A stretch of 64,000 bases of DNA, from contig CM039463.1 in NCBI GenBank assembly GCA_022414725.1, forward strand, positions 84,056,987 to 84,120,986, in the 5' to 3' direction. A program made the position numbers and the translations under genes. This DNA is from Microglena sp. YARC. Lineage: Eukaryota; Chlorophyta; Chlorophyceae; Chlamydomonadales; Chlamydomonadaceae. Below, one piece after another: positions 29,484-43,721 of this stretch (the stretch's first letter is position 1; the number at the start of each line of letters is the position of its first letter). A model generated the notes under the pieces. The model worked only from the letters and a program-made list of their open reading frames with translations, ran no database searches and had not been told where the DNA came from.

Positions 29484-32400
29484 ACCCTCCCCCCCCCCCC
29501 CAAAAAAGTTGTGATATGGGGACCCACCTTGCTAGCCTCCTTGTCATTGATGGCGATGGAGGCGTTCATCCAAATTGGCATCGGTACAATGTTTTTCCAA
29601 GTGGGTACAAGTATGTGCAAGTAGGCACATGTATGTACAAGTAGGTACACATAGGTACAATACGGGGACCCACCCACCTTGCTAGCTTCCTTGTCCTTGA
29701 AGATGGCAATGGAGATGTTCATCCAAATTGGCATCGATGTCTTCATTTGGTCCATGGTCAAGAAGGTGGGGCTGTTGCCAATGGGGGCGATTTGGTGCAA
29801 CTGCAGGAATAGTGGCCAGGAATAAGAGGCCAGGGGTTAAAGGTGAAATGGAAGGGTTTCATGGTCAGTGAGGTGGGACTGTTGCCAATAGGGGCTGTTT
29901 GATGCAACTGCAGGGTCAGGACTAAGAGGACAGGGGTCAGGGGTCAAATGTAGAAGGCCTGAGGTAAGGTTTCAGGAATAAGAGGTAAGGGGTCAGTGGT
30001 CAGGGGTTTAAGGTGAGATGGAAGGGGTCCATGGTTAGGAAGGTGGGACTGTTGCCAATGGGGGCCATTTGGTGCAACTGCAGGGTCAAGTATAAGAGAT
30101 CAGGGGTCAGGAGTCAGGTATAAGTAAAGGTCGGCTATGTTATACAATATTAGTGAATAAATAATATGAAATAATATGAAATAATATTAGTCAGACGAGC
30201 CGGCTCACCAGAATTTCGAATTTATTTGAAAAACTAGTATTATTGTGGCACTATAATAATTTAAGTTACTGTAATACCGGTATTAGTTTTTCAAACACTC
30301 ATATTAGTTACCGACCCCTTGGTATAAGAGGTCAGGGGTAAGGTGTCAGAAGGGAGAGGTCAGGGCTTAGTGGTCAGGGGTTGGAGGTAAGATGGAAGGG
30401 GTCCATGGTCAGTGAGGTGGGACTGTTGCCAATGGGGGCGGTTTGGTGCAACCGTAAGATCAGGCATAAGATGTCAGGGGTCAGGTATAAGAGGTCAGGG
30501 GTAAGGAGTCAGAAGGCAGAGGTCAGGACTCAGAGGTCAGGGCTCAGTGGTCAGGGGTCAAAGGAAAGATGGAAGGGGTCCATGGTTAGGAAGGTAGGGC
30601 TGTTGCCAATGGGGGCTGTTTGGTGCAACTGCAGGATCAATGGTCAGGAATAAGATATTTCTGTTGTAAAGAAGATCAGGCAGTGCAACAGAATGCACAG
30701 AGCAGGTATGCACCCAAGGTGCTCGTATCAATGAGGCCAGGTTGTGTTGTCTGCGTAGGGTACCAGTTCACCAACAAATAACGGCATCAAGGATGATGAT
30801 ACATCTATCTATATACATACACACGGGCTACCGTACTAGTACATACATACATACTTACATACATTTAGATGATTGAACAACAAGAGGACAGGAAAAGGGA
30901 ACAGAAATAGACAGGACGCAAATGCAAATGCATAGGACTCTGCAAAGATGCAACCTACAAACATACACACATACAAACATAAATGCTACACAACTACTGA
31001 TCTTCTCTCTGGAGAGTTGTCCAGTAAAATTATGGGTGATGGGTGATGGCTCAATGGCAGAGCTCCTTAAACGAAGGTGCCGGGTTCAATTCCCCACGGG
31101 TGCGCTTTAGCGTTCGCAGTCGCTGTCAACCGCCCCGGTAGCTTTCTCGAGGTAAAGTAGCAGCCCGTTCCCTACCGCGGCAAGACGGGGTTCCCTAAAT
31201 ACCACACTCCACCTTGCAACCTCATTACATACATGCTACACAACTACTGACCTGCTCCCTGGCGAGTTGTCCAGCAAACTTCTGGGTGATATGGAAGAAA
31301 GGGAAGGACTGCAACACACATACGTAAATACTATCCCCATTTCGACGAATGGCTCAATGGCAGAGCTCCTTGAACGAAGAAGGTGCCGGGTTCGATTCCC
31401 CACGGGTGCGCTTTAGTGTTCGCGGTCGCTGTCAACCGCCATGGTAGCTTTGTCCAGGTAAAGTATCAGCCCGTTCCCTACCGCGGCAAGACGGGGTTCC
31501 AATACCACGCCCCACCAGGCGTCCTCATTACATACATGCTACACAACTACTGACCTGCTCTCTGGAAAGCTTTCCAGTAAACTTCTGGGTGATGGGGGCG
31601 TATGCATCCTTGGCAGGCTCGATGTAGAAGAAAGGGAAGGAAGCTGTGCAAAGGTGGGTAATGACGTCCGAGGTTGATGGGGGGGTGAAATGCACAAGGT
31701 GAGTGTGAGTGGGAGTGGGGGTGGGTGGGGGAGTGGAAGCGGGGGTGGTAGTAGGAGTGATAGTGGTAGTGGGAGTTGACTAGTAAACTTCTGGGTGATG
31801 GGAGCGAATGCGTCCTTGGCAGGCTCGATGTAGAAGAAAGGGAAGGAAGCTGTGCAAGGTGGGAAGTGACGTCCGAGGTTGATTGAGAGGTTGAATGCAC
31901 AAGGTGTGTGGGAGTGGGAGTGGGAGAGGGGGTGGAAGTATGATTAGGAGTGGAGGTGGGTGGGGGAGTGGGAGCGGGGGTGGTAGTAGGAGTGGTAGTG
32001 GTGGTAGGAGTGGTAGTAGGAGTGAAAGTGGTAGTGGGGGTGGTAGTAGGAGTGATAGTGGTAATGGGACTTGTCTAGTGGACTTTTGGATGATGGGGGC
32101 GTATGCGTCCTTGGCAGGCTCGATGTAGAAGAAAGGGAAGGAAGCTGTGCAAAGGTGAGTGGTGACGTCCGGGGTTGATTGGGAGGGGGAATGCATAAGG
32201 TGTGTGGGAGTGGGAGTGGGAGAGGGGGTGGAAGTGGGGGTGGGAGTGGGGGTGGGAGTGGGGGCGGGAGTGGAAGTGGAAGTGGGGGTGGTTGTAGGAG
32301 TGATAGTGGTAGTGGTAGTGGTAGTAGGAGTGAAAGTGGTAGTGGGGGTGGTAGTAGGAGTGATAGTGGTAGTGGGAGTGGTAGTAGGAGTGAAAGTGGT

Positions 32401-33466
32401 AGTGGGGGTGGTAGTAGGAGTGATAGTGGTAGTGGGAGTGGTAGTAGGAGTGAAAGTGGTAGTGGGGGTGGTAGTAGGAGTGATAGTGGTAGTGGTAGTG
32501 GTAGTAGGAGTGAAAGTGGTAGTGGGGGTGGTAGTAGGAGTGATAGTGGTAGTGGGAGTGGGAGTTGACTAGTGGACTTCTTGATGATGGGGGCGTATGC
32601 GTCCTTGGCAGGCTCGACGTAGAAGAAAAGGAAGGAGGCTGTGCAAATGTGAGTGGTGACGTCCGGGGTTGATTGGGAGGTTGGAATGCACAAGGTGGTA
32701 GTGGAGTGGTAGAGAGGGTGGGGGTGGGGGTGGAAGTGGGGGTGGGAGTGGGGGTGGGAGTGGTAGTGAGGGTGGTAGAGAGGGTGGTAGTAGGAGTGGT
32801 AGTGGAAGTGGTAGTGGTAGTGGGAGTTGTCCAGTGAACGTCTGGGTGATAGGGGCATATGTCTGTCTGTCTGTATGTATGTGTGTATGTACGTTTGTAT
32901 GTATGTACTAGTACGGTAGCCTGGTGTATAGAGAGAAACAAATACCCTCCCCTCTTCACACCCCAACACACACACCCTCCCCTTTCCTCACCCCAACACA
33001 CACACCCTCCCCTCTCCTCAACCCAACACACATACCCTCCCCACTCCCCACCCCAACACATACACACCCTCCCCTCTCCGCACCCCAACACACACACCCT
33101 CCCCTCTCCTCACCCCAACACACACACCCTCCCTTCTCCTCACCCCAACACACGTACCCTCCCCTCTCCAGACCCCAACACATACACACCTTCCCCTCTC
33201 CACACCCCAACACACACACCCTCCCCTCCACTCACCCCAACACCCCTCCACTCACCCCAACACCCCCCCCTTCTCCCCAACACACACCCTCCCCTCACCC
33301 TAACACGCACCATCCCCTCTCCTCACCCCAACACCCGCACACCAGTCTGACTCGCACCTGGGGTGTCCCCAACCATGAGGTTAGGGATAGGCTTGAGGAA
33401 GACATGGTCAGGATCCGCCAGAAAGGACAAATTGATCCCCCTCTCCTCACCCCCCCAACCCTCTCT

Positions 33467-33497
<31 letters not shown>

Positions 33498-36400
33498 CTC
33501 TCCTCACCTCAACACACATACACCCTCCCCCCTCCTCCCCTCTCCTCAACCCCAACACGCACACCAGTCTGACACGCACCTGGGGTGTCCCCAACCATGA
33601 GGTTAGGAATAGGCTTGAGGAAGACATGGTCAGGCTCAGCCATAAGGACAAACCGCTCTGGAATGTTAGCCTTCTTAGCCCACTGGTCGAACGCATATGG
33701 CCTGTTCAGGACCACATACCTGCACACAGGTCAGTCGTAAAGGGTTTAGGTCAAACGCATATGGCCTGTTCTGGACCACATACCTGCACACAGGTCAGTC
33801 GTAAAGGGTTTAGGTCAAACGCATATGACCTGTTCTGGACCACATACCTGCACACAGGTCAGTCATAAAGGGTTTAGGTCAAACGCATATGGCCTGTTCA
33901 GGACCACATACCTGCACACATGACAGTCGCCAAGGGTTTAGGTCAAACGCATATGGCCTGTTCAGGACCACATACCTGCACACATGACAGTCGTCAAGGG
34001 TTCAGGTCAAACGCATATGGCCTGTTCAGGACCACATACCTGCACAAAGCTCAGTCGTCAAGGGTTTAGGTCAAACGCACATGGCCTGTTCAGGACCACA
34101 TACCTACACAAAGGTCAGTCGTCAAGGGTTTAGGTCAAACGCATATGGCCTGTTCAGGACGACACACCTGCACAAAAATCAGTCGTCAAGGGTTTAGGTC
34201 AAACGCATATGGCCTGTTCAGGACCACATACCTACACAAAGGTCAGTCGTCAAGGGTTTAGGTCAAACGCATATGGCCTGTTCAGGACCACGTACCTGCA
34301 CACATGACAGTCGTCAAGGGTTTAGGTCAAACACATATGGCCTGTTCAGGACGACACACCTGCACAAAGCTCAGTCGCCAAGGGTTTAGGGTCAGGAATG
34401 TAGAGGGCTTTTATGTAGGATATCATATGATATTTACATGTGAGAGGTATAGAACTTCCCTCTGTGCTGTCTTGCGGTAGCCTAAGTCCAGGCGCAGCAG
34501 CGGTCTGCGAATCTAAAAGAGGTATAGAACTTCCCAATGTGCTGTCTTGCGGTAGTCTAAGTCCAGGCGCAGCAGCTGTCTGCGAATCGAAAAACCACAG
34601 TAAACATTCCCCAGTGCAAGCGAATGGGAAGGTTCCTTCAACCCCACGCCCCATGGCAAGAAGTACGATTTCTGATTTCCAATTTGTATTACATTTTATT
34701 AAATTTAAAGGATTGCCTAATTATAAGGACCAATTAAGACCCTTCATTGATAGCATTCTATCCACCCACCAGCTGTGAAAACCTACACACTACACCAATA
34801 CACTACACCAACACACTTCACACACTATCTACGCACCAGCTATGAAAACCTACACACTACACCAATACACTACACCAACACACTACACACACTATCTACG
34901 CACCAGCTATGAAAACCCACACACTACACCAATACACCACACCAACACACTACACACACTATCTACCCACCAGCAATGAAAACCTACACACTACACCAAT
35001 ACACTACACCTACACACTACACAAATACACTACACCAACACACTACACAAACTATCCACCCACCAGCTGTGAAAACCTACACACTACACCAACACACTAC
35101 ACCAACACACACTATCTACCCACCAGCTGTGAAAACCTACACACTACACCAACACACTACACCTACACACTACACACACTATCCACCCACCAGCTGTGAA
35201 AACCTACACACTACACCTACACACTACACACACTATCCACCCACCAGCTGTGAAAACCTACACACTACACCAATACACTACACCTACACACTATCTACCC
35301 ACCAGCTGTGAACACCTACACACTACACCAACACACTACACCTACACACTACACACACTATCCACCCACCAGCTGTGATCCACGATCTCTGACAGATTTT
35401 TACCAGCAAGCATGGTGGGGAGTGCATCACTTAGGCCAGCGGCTTTGCCTTCATGTCTTGGTTGACAAGCACTCATCACCTGGGGCCTACCGCTAACGCT
35501 ACCACCCCACGTACCCTTTGTGCGTGTTTGTTGACTGTGTGCGTGTGTTGACTTTGTGCATGTTTGTTGACTTTGTGCGTGTTTGTTGACTTTGTGCATG
35601 TTTGTGCGTGTTTGTGTGTGTTTGTGCGTGCGTGTTTGTTGACTGTGTGCGTGTGTTGACTTTGTGCATGTTTGTTGACTTTGTGCGTGTTTGTTGACTT
35701 TGTGCGTGTTTGTGCGTGTTTGTGTGTGTTTGTGCGTGTTTGTTGACTTTGTGCGTGTTTGTGCGTGTTTGTGTGTGTTTGTGTGTGTTTGTGTGTGTTT
35801 GTGCGTGCTTGTTGACTTTGTGCATGTTTGTGCATGATTGTGTGTGTTTGTGCGTATTTGTTGACTTTGTGCGTTTTTGTGTGTGTTTGTGCGTGTTTGT
35901 GTGTGTTTGTGCGTGTTTGTTGACTTTGTGCGTGTTTGTTGACTTTGTGCGTGTTTGTGTGTGTTTGTGCGTGTTTGTTGACTTTGTGCGTGTTTGTGCG
36001 TGTTTGTGCGTGTTTGTGTGTGTTTGTGTGTGTTTGTGCATGTTTGTTGCCTTTGTGCATGTTTGTGCATGTTTGTGTGTGTTTGTGCGTGTTTGTTGAC
36101 TTTGTGCGTGTTTTTTGTGTGTTTGTGTGTGTTTGTGTGTGTTTGTGCGTGGTTGTTGACTTTGTGCGTGTTTGTTGACTTTGTGCGTGTTTGTGCGTGT
36201 TTGTTGTCTTTGTGCGTGTTTGTTTACTTTGTGCGTGTTTGTTGACTTTGTGTGTGTTTGTGCGTGTCTGTGTGTGTTTGTTGACTTTGTGTGTGTTTGT
36301 GTGTGTTTGTGTGTGTTTGTGCGTGTTTGTTGACTTTGTGCGTGTTTGTCTGTGTTTGTGTGTGTTTGTTGTGTGTGTGTTTGTGCGTGTTTGTTGACTT

Positions 36401-39400
36401 TGTGCGTGTTTGTGTGTGTTTGTGTGTGTTTGTTGACTTTGTGCGTGTGTGTGCGTTGTGTGTTTGTGCGTGTTTGTGGTGTGTTTGTGCGTGTTTGTGT
36501 TGTGTTTGTGTGTGTTTGTTGACTTTGTTGTTTGTGCGTGTTTGTGCTGTGTTGTGTGTGTGTGCGTGTTTGTTGACTTTGTGTGTGTTTGTGCGTGTGT
36601 GTTGAGTGTGTTTTGTGTGTGTTTGTGCGTGTTTGTTGACTTTGTGCGCGTGTTTGTGCGTGTTTGTTGACTTTGTGCGTGTTTGTGTATGTTGTGTGTG
36701 TTTGTGTTGTGCGTGTTTGTTGACTTTGTGCGTGTTTGTGTGTGTGTGATTGTTTGTTGACTTTGTGCGTGTGTGTGTGTTTGTGCTGTGTGTGTTTGTG
36801 CGTGTTTGTTGACTTTGTGCGTGTTTGTTGACTTTGTGCGTGACTTTGGTGTGTGTTTGTTGGTGGTGTGTGTGTTTGTTGCGTGTTTGTTGACGTTTGT
36901 GACTTTGTGCTGTGGTTGTGCGTGTTTGTTGACTTTTGTGCGTGTTTGTTGTTTTGTGTGTGTGTTTGTGCGTGTTTGTTGACTTTTGTGCGTGTGTTGT
37001 GTGTGTGTTGTGCGTGTGTGTTTGTGTGTTTGTGCGTGTTTGTTGACTTTGTGCGTGTTTGTGCGTGTTTGTGTGTGTTTTGTGCGTGTTTGTTGACTTT
37101 GTGTGTTTGTGCGTGTTTGTGTGTGTTTGTGCGTGTTTGTTGACTTTGTGCGTGTTTGCGTGTTTTGTGTGTGTGTGTGTTTGTTGAGTTGTGCGTGTTT
37201 GTGTGTGTTGTGTGTGTTTGTTGACTTTGTGCGTGTTTGTGTTTTGTGCGTGTTGTGTGTTTGTGTTTGTGCGTGTTTGTTGACTTTGTGCGTGTTTGTG
37301 TGTGTTTGTGCGTGTTTGTTGACTTGTGTGTGTGTTTGTGTGCTTTGTGTGTTTGTTGACTTTGTGCGTGTTTGTGCGTGTTTGTTGTGTTGTGTTGACT
37401 TTGTGCGTGTTTGTTGTGTGTGTGTTTGTGCGTGTTTGTTGACTTTGTGCGTGTTTGTGCGTGTTTGTTGACTTTGTGCGTGTTTGTGTGTTTTGTGTTT
37501 GTGCGTGTTTGTTGACTTTGTGTGTGTTTGTGCGTGTTTGTTGTTTGTGTTTGTGCGTGTGTTGTTGTGTTTGTGCGTGTTTGTTGACTTTGTGCTTTGT
37601 GCGTGTTGTGTTGATGTGCGTGTTTGTTGATTTGTGCGTGTTGTGTGTTTGTGCGTGTTGTGTTGTGTTTGTGCGTGTTTGTTGACGTGTGTGGTGTGTT
37701 TGTGCGTGTTTGTGCTTGTTTGTTGACTTTGTGCGTGTTTGTTGACTTTGTGCGTGTTTGTGCGTGTTTGTGTGTGTTTGTGCGTGTTTGTTGACGTGTT
37801 TGTGCGTGTTTGTGTGTTTGTTTGTTTGTGCGTGTTTGTGTTTGTGGTGTTTGTGCGTGTTTGTTGACTTTGTGCGTGCTTTGTGCGTGTTTGTGTGTGT
37901 GTTTGTGCGTGTTTGTTGACTTTGTGCGTGTTTGTTGACTTTGTGCGTGTTTGTGGTGTTTGTGTTGTGCGTGTTTGTGCTGTGTTTGTGTGTGTTTGTG
38001 CGTGTTTGTTGACTTTGTGCGTGTTTGTGCGTGTGTGTTTGTGCGTGTTGACTTTGTGTGTTTGTGCGTGTGTTTGTGTGTTTGTTGAGTTTGTGCGTGT
38101 TGACTTTGTGCTGTGCGTGTTTGTGGTGTGTGTGTTTGTGCGTGTTTGTTGACTTTGTGGTTGACTGTTGTGTGTTTGTGCGTGTTTGTTGACGTTGTGC
38201 GTGTTTGTGTTTGTGTTTGTGTTTGTGCGTGTTTGTTGACTTTGTGTGCATGTTTTGTGTTGACGTGTTTGTGCTTGTTGTTTGTGCGTTGTGTGTGTGT
38301 TTGTGCGTGTTTGTGATTTGTGCGTTTTGTGCGTGTTTGTGTGTGTTTGTGCGTGTTTGTTGACTTTGTGCGTGTTTGTGTGTGTTTGTGTGTGTTTGTG
38401 CGTGTTTGTTGACTTTGTGCGTGTTTGTGCGTGTTTGTGTGTGTTTGTGTGTGTTTGTGCGTGTTTGTTGCCTTTGTGCATGTTTGTGCTGTGTTTGTGC
38501 GTGTTTGTTGACTTTGTGCTGTGTTGTGTGTTTGTGCGTGTTGTGTGTGTGTTTGTGCGTTTGGTTTGTTGACTTTGTGCGTGTTTGTTGACTTTGTGCG
38601 TGTTTGTGCGTGTTTGTGTGTGTTTGTGCGTGTTTGTTGACTTTGGGCGTGTTTGTGCGTGTTTGTGTGTGTTTGTGTGTGTTTGTGCGTGTTTGTTGAC
38701 TTTGTGCATGTTTGTGCATGTTTGTGTGTGTTTGTGCGTGTTTGTTGACTTTGTGCGTGTTTTTTGTGTGTTTGTGCGTGTTTGTGTGTGTTTGTGCGTG
38801 GTTGTTGACTTTGTGCGTGTTTGTTGACTTTGTGCGTGTTTATGCATGTTTGTTGTCCTTGTGCGTGTTTGTTGACTTTGTGCGTGTTTGTTGACTTTGC
38901 GTGTGTTTGTGCGTGTTTGTTGACTTTGTGCGTGTTTGTGTGTGTTTGTGTGTGTTCGTTGCGTGTTTGTTGACTTTGTGCGTGTTTGTGCGTGTTTGTG
39001 TGTGTTTGTGCGTGTTTGTTGACTTTGGGCGTGTTTGTGCGTGTTTGTGTGTGTTTGTGCGTGTTTGTTGACTTTGTGCATTGTTGTTCGTGTGCATGTT
39101 TGTGTGTGTTTGTGCGTGTTTGTTGACTTTGTGCGTGTTTTTTGTGTGTTTGTGCGTGTTTGTGTGTGTTTGTGCGTGGTTGTTGATTTTGTGCGTGTTT
39201 GTTGACTTTGTGCGTGTTTGTGCTTTGTGCGTGTGTTTACTTTGTGCGTGTTTGTTGACTTTGTTGTGTTTGTGCGTGTTTGTTGACTTTGTGCGTGTTT
39301 GTTGACTTTGTGTGTGTTTGTGCGTGTTTGTTGACTTTGTGCGTGTTTGTGTGTGTTTGTGTGTGTTTGTGCGTGTTTGTTGACTTTGTGTGTGTTTGTG

Positions 39401-42400
39401 CGTGTTTGTGTGTGTTGCGTTGACTTGTGCTGTGTGTGTGTTTGTGCGTGTTTGTTGACTTTGTGCGTGTTTGTGCGTGTTGTGTGTGTGTGTGTTTGTG
39501 CGTGTTTGTTGACTTTGTGCGTGTTTGTGCGTGTTTGTGTGTGTTTGTGCGTGTTTGTTGACTTTGTGCGTGTGTGTGTGTTTTGCGTGTTTGTTGACTT
39601 TGTGCGTGGTGTTTGTGTGTTGTTTGTGCGTGTTTGTTGACTTTGTGCGTGTTTGTTGATGTGTTTGTGTGTGTTTGTGCGTGTTTGTTGACTTTGTGCG
39701 TGTTTGTTGATGTGCGTGTATTGTGCGTGTTTGTTGACTGCGTGTTTGTTGACTTTGTGCGTGTTTGTGCGTGTGTGTGTGTGTGTGTTTGTTGACTTTG
39801 TGCGTGTTTGTTGACTTTGTGTGTGTTTGTGCGTGTTTGTGTTTGACTTTGTGCTGTTGTGTGTTTGTTGACTTTATATGTGTTTGTGCGTGTTTGTTGA
39901 CTTTGTGCGTGTTTGTGCGTGTTTGTGTGTGTTTGTGCGTGTTTGTGTGACTTTGTGCGTGTTTGTTGACTTTGTGCGTGTTTGTGTGTGTTTGTGCGTG
40001 TTTGTGTGACTTTGTGCGTGTTTGTGCGTGTTTGTGCGTGTTTGTTGACTTTGTGCGTGTTTATGTTGTGATGGTGCGTGTTTGTTGATTTGTGCGTGTT
40101 TGTGTGTGTTTGTGTGTGTTTGTGTGTTGACTTTGTGCGTGTTTGCGTGTTTGTGTGTGTTTGTGCGTGTTTGTTGACTTTGTGCGTGTTGTGCGTGTTT
40201 TGTGTGACTTTGTGCGTGTTTGTTGACTTTGTGCTTTGTGTGTGTTTGTGCGTGTTTGTTGACGTGTTTGTGCGTGTTTTGTGCGTGTTTGTGTTTGTGC
40301 GTGTTTGTTGACTTTGTGCGTGTTTGTTGACTTTGTGCGTGTTTGTTGCTTGTGCTGTGTTTGTGCGTGTTTGTTGACTTTGTGCGTGTTTGTGCGTGTT
40401 TTGTGCGTGTTTGTTGACTTTGTGCGTGTTTGTGTTTTTGTGTGTGTTTGTTGACTTTGTGCGTGTTTGTGTGTGTTTGTGCGTGTTTGTTGACTTTGTG
40501 CGTGTTTGTTGACTTTGGTGCTTTGTGCTTTGTGTGTTTGTGCGTGTTTGTGTGTGTTTGTGCGTGTTTGTTGACGTGTTTGTGCGTGTTTGTTTGTGTG
40601 TGTTTGTGTGTGTTTGTGCGTGTTTGTTGACTTTGTGCGTGTTTGTGTGTGTTTGTGTGTGTTTGTGCTTGTTTGTTGACTTTGTGCGTGTTTGTGCGTG
40701 TTTGTGTGTGTTTGTGCTTGTTTGTTGACTTTATGCGTGTTTGTGCGTGTTTGTGTGTGTTTGTGCGTGTTTGTTGACTTTGTGCGTGTTTGTTGACTTT
40801 GTGCGTGTTTGTGCGTGTTTGTGTGTGTTTGTGCGTGTTTGTTGACTTTGGGCGTGTTTGTGCGTGTTTGTGTGTGTTTGTTGACTTTGTGCGTGTTTGT
40901 TGACTCTGTGCGTGTTTGTTGACTTTGTGCGTGTTTGTTGACTTTGTGCAATTGGTTGACTTTGTCCGTGTTTGGGCGTGTTGACTTTGTGCGTGTTTGG
41001 GCGTGTTTGTATGTGTTTGTGCGTGTTTGTTGACTTTGTGTGTGTTTGTGAGTGTTTGTTGTCTTTGTGCGTGTTAATGCGTGTTTGTGTGTGTTTGTGC
41101 GTGTTTGTTGACTTTGTGCGTGTTAGTGCGTGTTTGTGTGTGTTTGTGCGTGTTTGTTGACTTTGTGCGTGTTTATGTGTGTTTGTGTGTGTTTGTTGAC
41201 TTTGTGCGTGTTTGTGCATGTTTGTTGACTTTGTGCGTGTTTGTTGACTTTGTGCGTGTTTGTGTGTGTTTGTGCGTGTTTGTTGACTTTGTGTGTGTTT
41301 GTGCGTGTTTGTGCGTGTTTGTGCGTGTTTGTGCGTGTTTGTGGTGTTTGTTTGTTTGTTGACTTTGGTGCGTGTTGTGCGTGTTTTGTGGCGTGTTTGT
41401 GTGTATGTTTGTTGAACTGTTGTGCGTGTTTGTTGACTTTGTGCGTGTTTGTGCGTGTTTGTGTGTGTTTGTTCGTGTTTGTTGACTTTGTGCGTGTTTG
41501 TGCGTGTTTGTGTGTGTTTGTGCGTTTTTGTTGACTTCGTGCGTGTTTGTTGACTTTGTGCGTGTTTGTTGACTTTGTGCGTGTTTGTGCGTGTTTGTAT
41601 GTGTTTGTGCGTGTTAGTTGACTTTGTGCGTGTTTGTTGACTTTGTGTGTGTTTGTGCGTGTTTGTTGACTTTGTGCGTGTTCGTGCGTGTTTGTGTGTG
41701 TTTGTGCGTGTTTGTTGACTTAGTGCGTGTTTGTGCGTGTTTGTTGACTTTGAGCGTGTTTGTGTGTGTTTGTTTACGTGTGCGTGTCTATGTGTGTGTG
41801 TGGCGGTGGCGGTGGCGGTGAAGTCTGCTCACTCACCACCCATCACCACTACCACCACCCCCCTTACGGCCTCTGGAGGTCAACTCACCAGCCGTGGTCT
41901 ACAATCTCTGAAGGAAGCGTATCGGCGACCATGGTGGGGAGCTCATCCATCAGGTCATCGGCTTTGCCTTCATGTCTTGGTTGATAAGCCGCCCTAATCA
42001 CCAACCAGACAGCACTCGGAGCCACCCCCCGTCACCACCCAGGCCACCCCACCCCATCACCAACCAGACACCTCGGAGCCACCCCCCGTCACCAACCCCC
42101 AGGCCCACCCCACCCCCATCACCAACCAGACAGCACTCGGAGCCACCCCCCGTCACCAAACCCCCAGGCCCACCCCACCCCATCACCAACCAGACAGCAC
42201 TCGGAGCCACCCCCGTCACCAACCCCCAGGCCCACCCACCTCCATCACCAAACCAGACAGCACTCGGAGCCACCCCCCGTCACCAACCCCAGGCCCACCC
42301 ACCCCCATCACCAACCAGACAGCACTCGGAGCCACCCGTCCCGTCACCAACCCCAGGCCCACCCCACCCCCATCACCAACCAACAAGCACTCGGAGCCAC

Positions 42401-42944
42401 CCCCCGTCACCAACGCCCCAGGCCCACCGCCACCCCCATCACCAAACCAGACAGCACTCGGAGCCACCCCCCCGTCACCAACCCCCAGGCCCACCCCACC
42501 CCATCACCAACCAGACAGCACTCGGAGCCACCCCCGTCACCAACCCCCAGGCCCACCCCCTCACCACCGCCCATCACCAACCAGACAGCACTCGGAGCCA
42601 CCCCCCGTCACCAACCCCCAGGCCCACCCCACCCCCCATCACCAACCAGACAGCACTCGGAGCCACCCCCCGTCACAACCCCCAGGCCCACCCACACCCC
42701 ATCAAACCAGACAGCACTCGGAGCCACCCCCCGTCACCAACCCCAGGCCCACCCCCCCCATCACCAACCAGACAGCACTCGGAGCCACCGCCCCGTCACC
42801 AACCCCCCAGGCCCACCCCACCCCCATCACCAAACAAGCACTCGGTCCGCCCAATCACCTGGGGCCACCCCAGGAGGGGTCGCTAACGCTGTCACCCCCA
42901 GGGGGGGGGGGGGGGGGAGGGGGGGGGGGGGGGGGGGGGGGGGT

Positions 42945-42977
<33 letters not shown>

Positions 42978-43690
42978 CGCTAACCACCCCCAGGGGGGAG
43001 CACCCCCAGGGCCAATCACCCGGGTCCACCCCAGGGGGGGGTCGCTAACGCTGTCGCCCCCTTAGCCCTGGGCGTCAACTCACCAGCTGTGGTCTACAAT
43101 CTCTGAAGTAAGTGTATCGGCGACCATAGTGGGGAGCTCATCCATCAGGTCATCGGCTTTGCCTTCACGTCTTGGTTGACAAGCACTCATCACCCGGGGC
43201 CACCCGCTAATGCTGACACCCCCCTTACCCCCCTTGGGGGTCAACTCACCTTGGCCTTGGTGGGGTATGGGGCATGTATCAACTCACCAACTATGCAAAC
43301 CTACACACTATCCACTCACCAGCTGTGGTCTACAATCTCTGAAGGAAGAGTATCGGCGACCATGGTGGGGAGCTCATCCATCAAGTCATCGGCTTTGTCT
43401 TCATGTAGAAGACGGGTCCAGCCACCCATGTCACAGTTGCCCTGTTTCTCACATGCAGCTTTTTGCTTCTTGAACCTGGGCAAAGTGTGTGTGTGTGGTT
43501 GTGTGTTTCTGTGTGTGTGTTTCTGTCTGTGGAGGTGGTGGTGGTGGTGAAATCTGCTCACTCACCACCCACCACCACTACCACTCATGTCACAGTTTCC
43601 CCCTTTCTCACGTGCAGCTTTCTGCTTTTTGAACCTGGGCAAAGCATGTGCGCGTTTGTGTATGTGTGTTTGTTGTGTGTGAGATCCCCC

Positions 43691-43721
<31 letters not shown>

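Noticed and set aside
31350..31400. tRNA gene
   Set aside because: A and B boxes are present but the sequence between and after them does not fold as a tRNA, and it is part of a 200-bp repeat in four copies. Called as a SINE.
33735..34390. CRISPR-like array
   Set aside because: Repeat and spacer are both conserved between units and the repeat contains an exon border. The genome is eukaryotic.
35476..39081. Minus-strand open frame of 1201 codons, and similar ones at 36224-38719 and 40061-41219
   Set aside because: Translation of a 10-bp repeat (Lys/Thr/His/Gln/Asn only). The open frame follows from the unit having no stop in these frames, and it lies in an HPAT intron.
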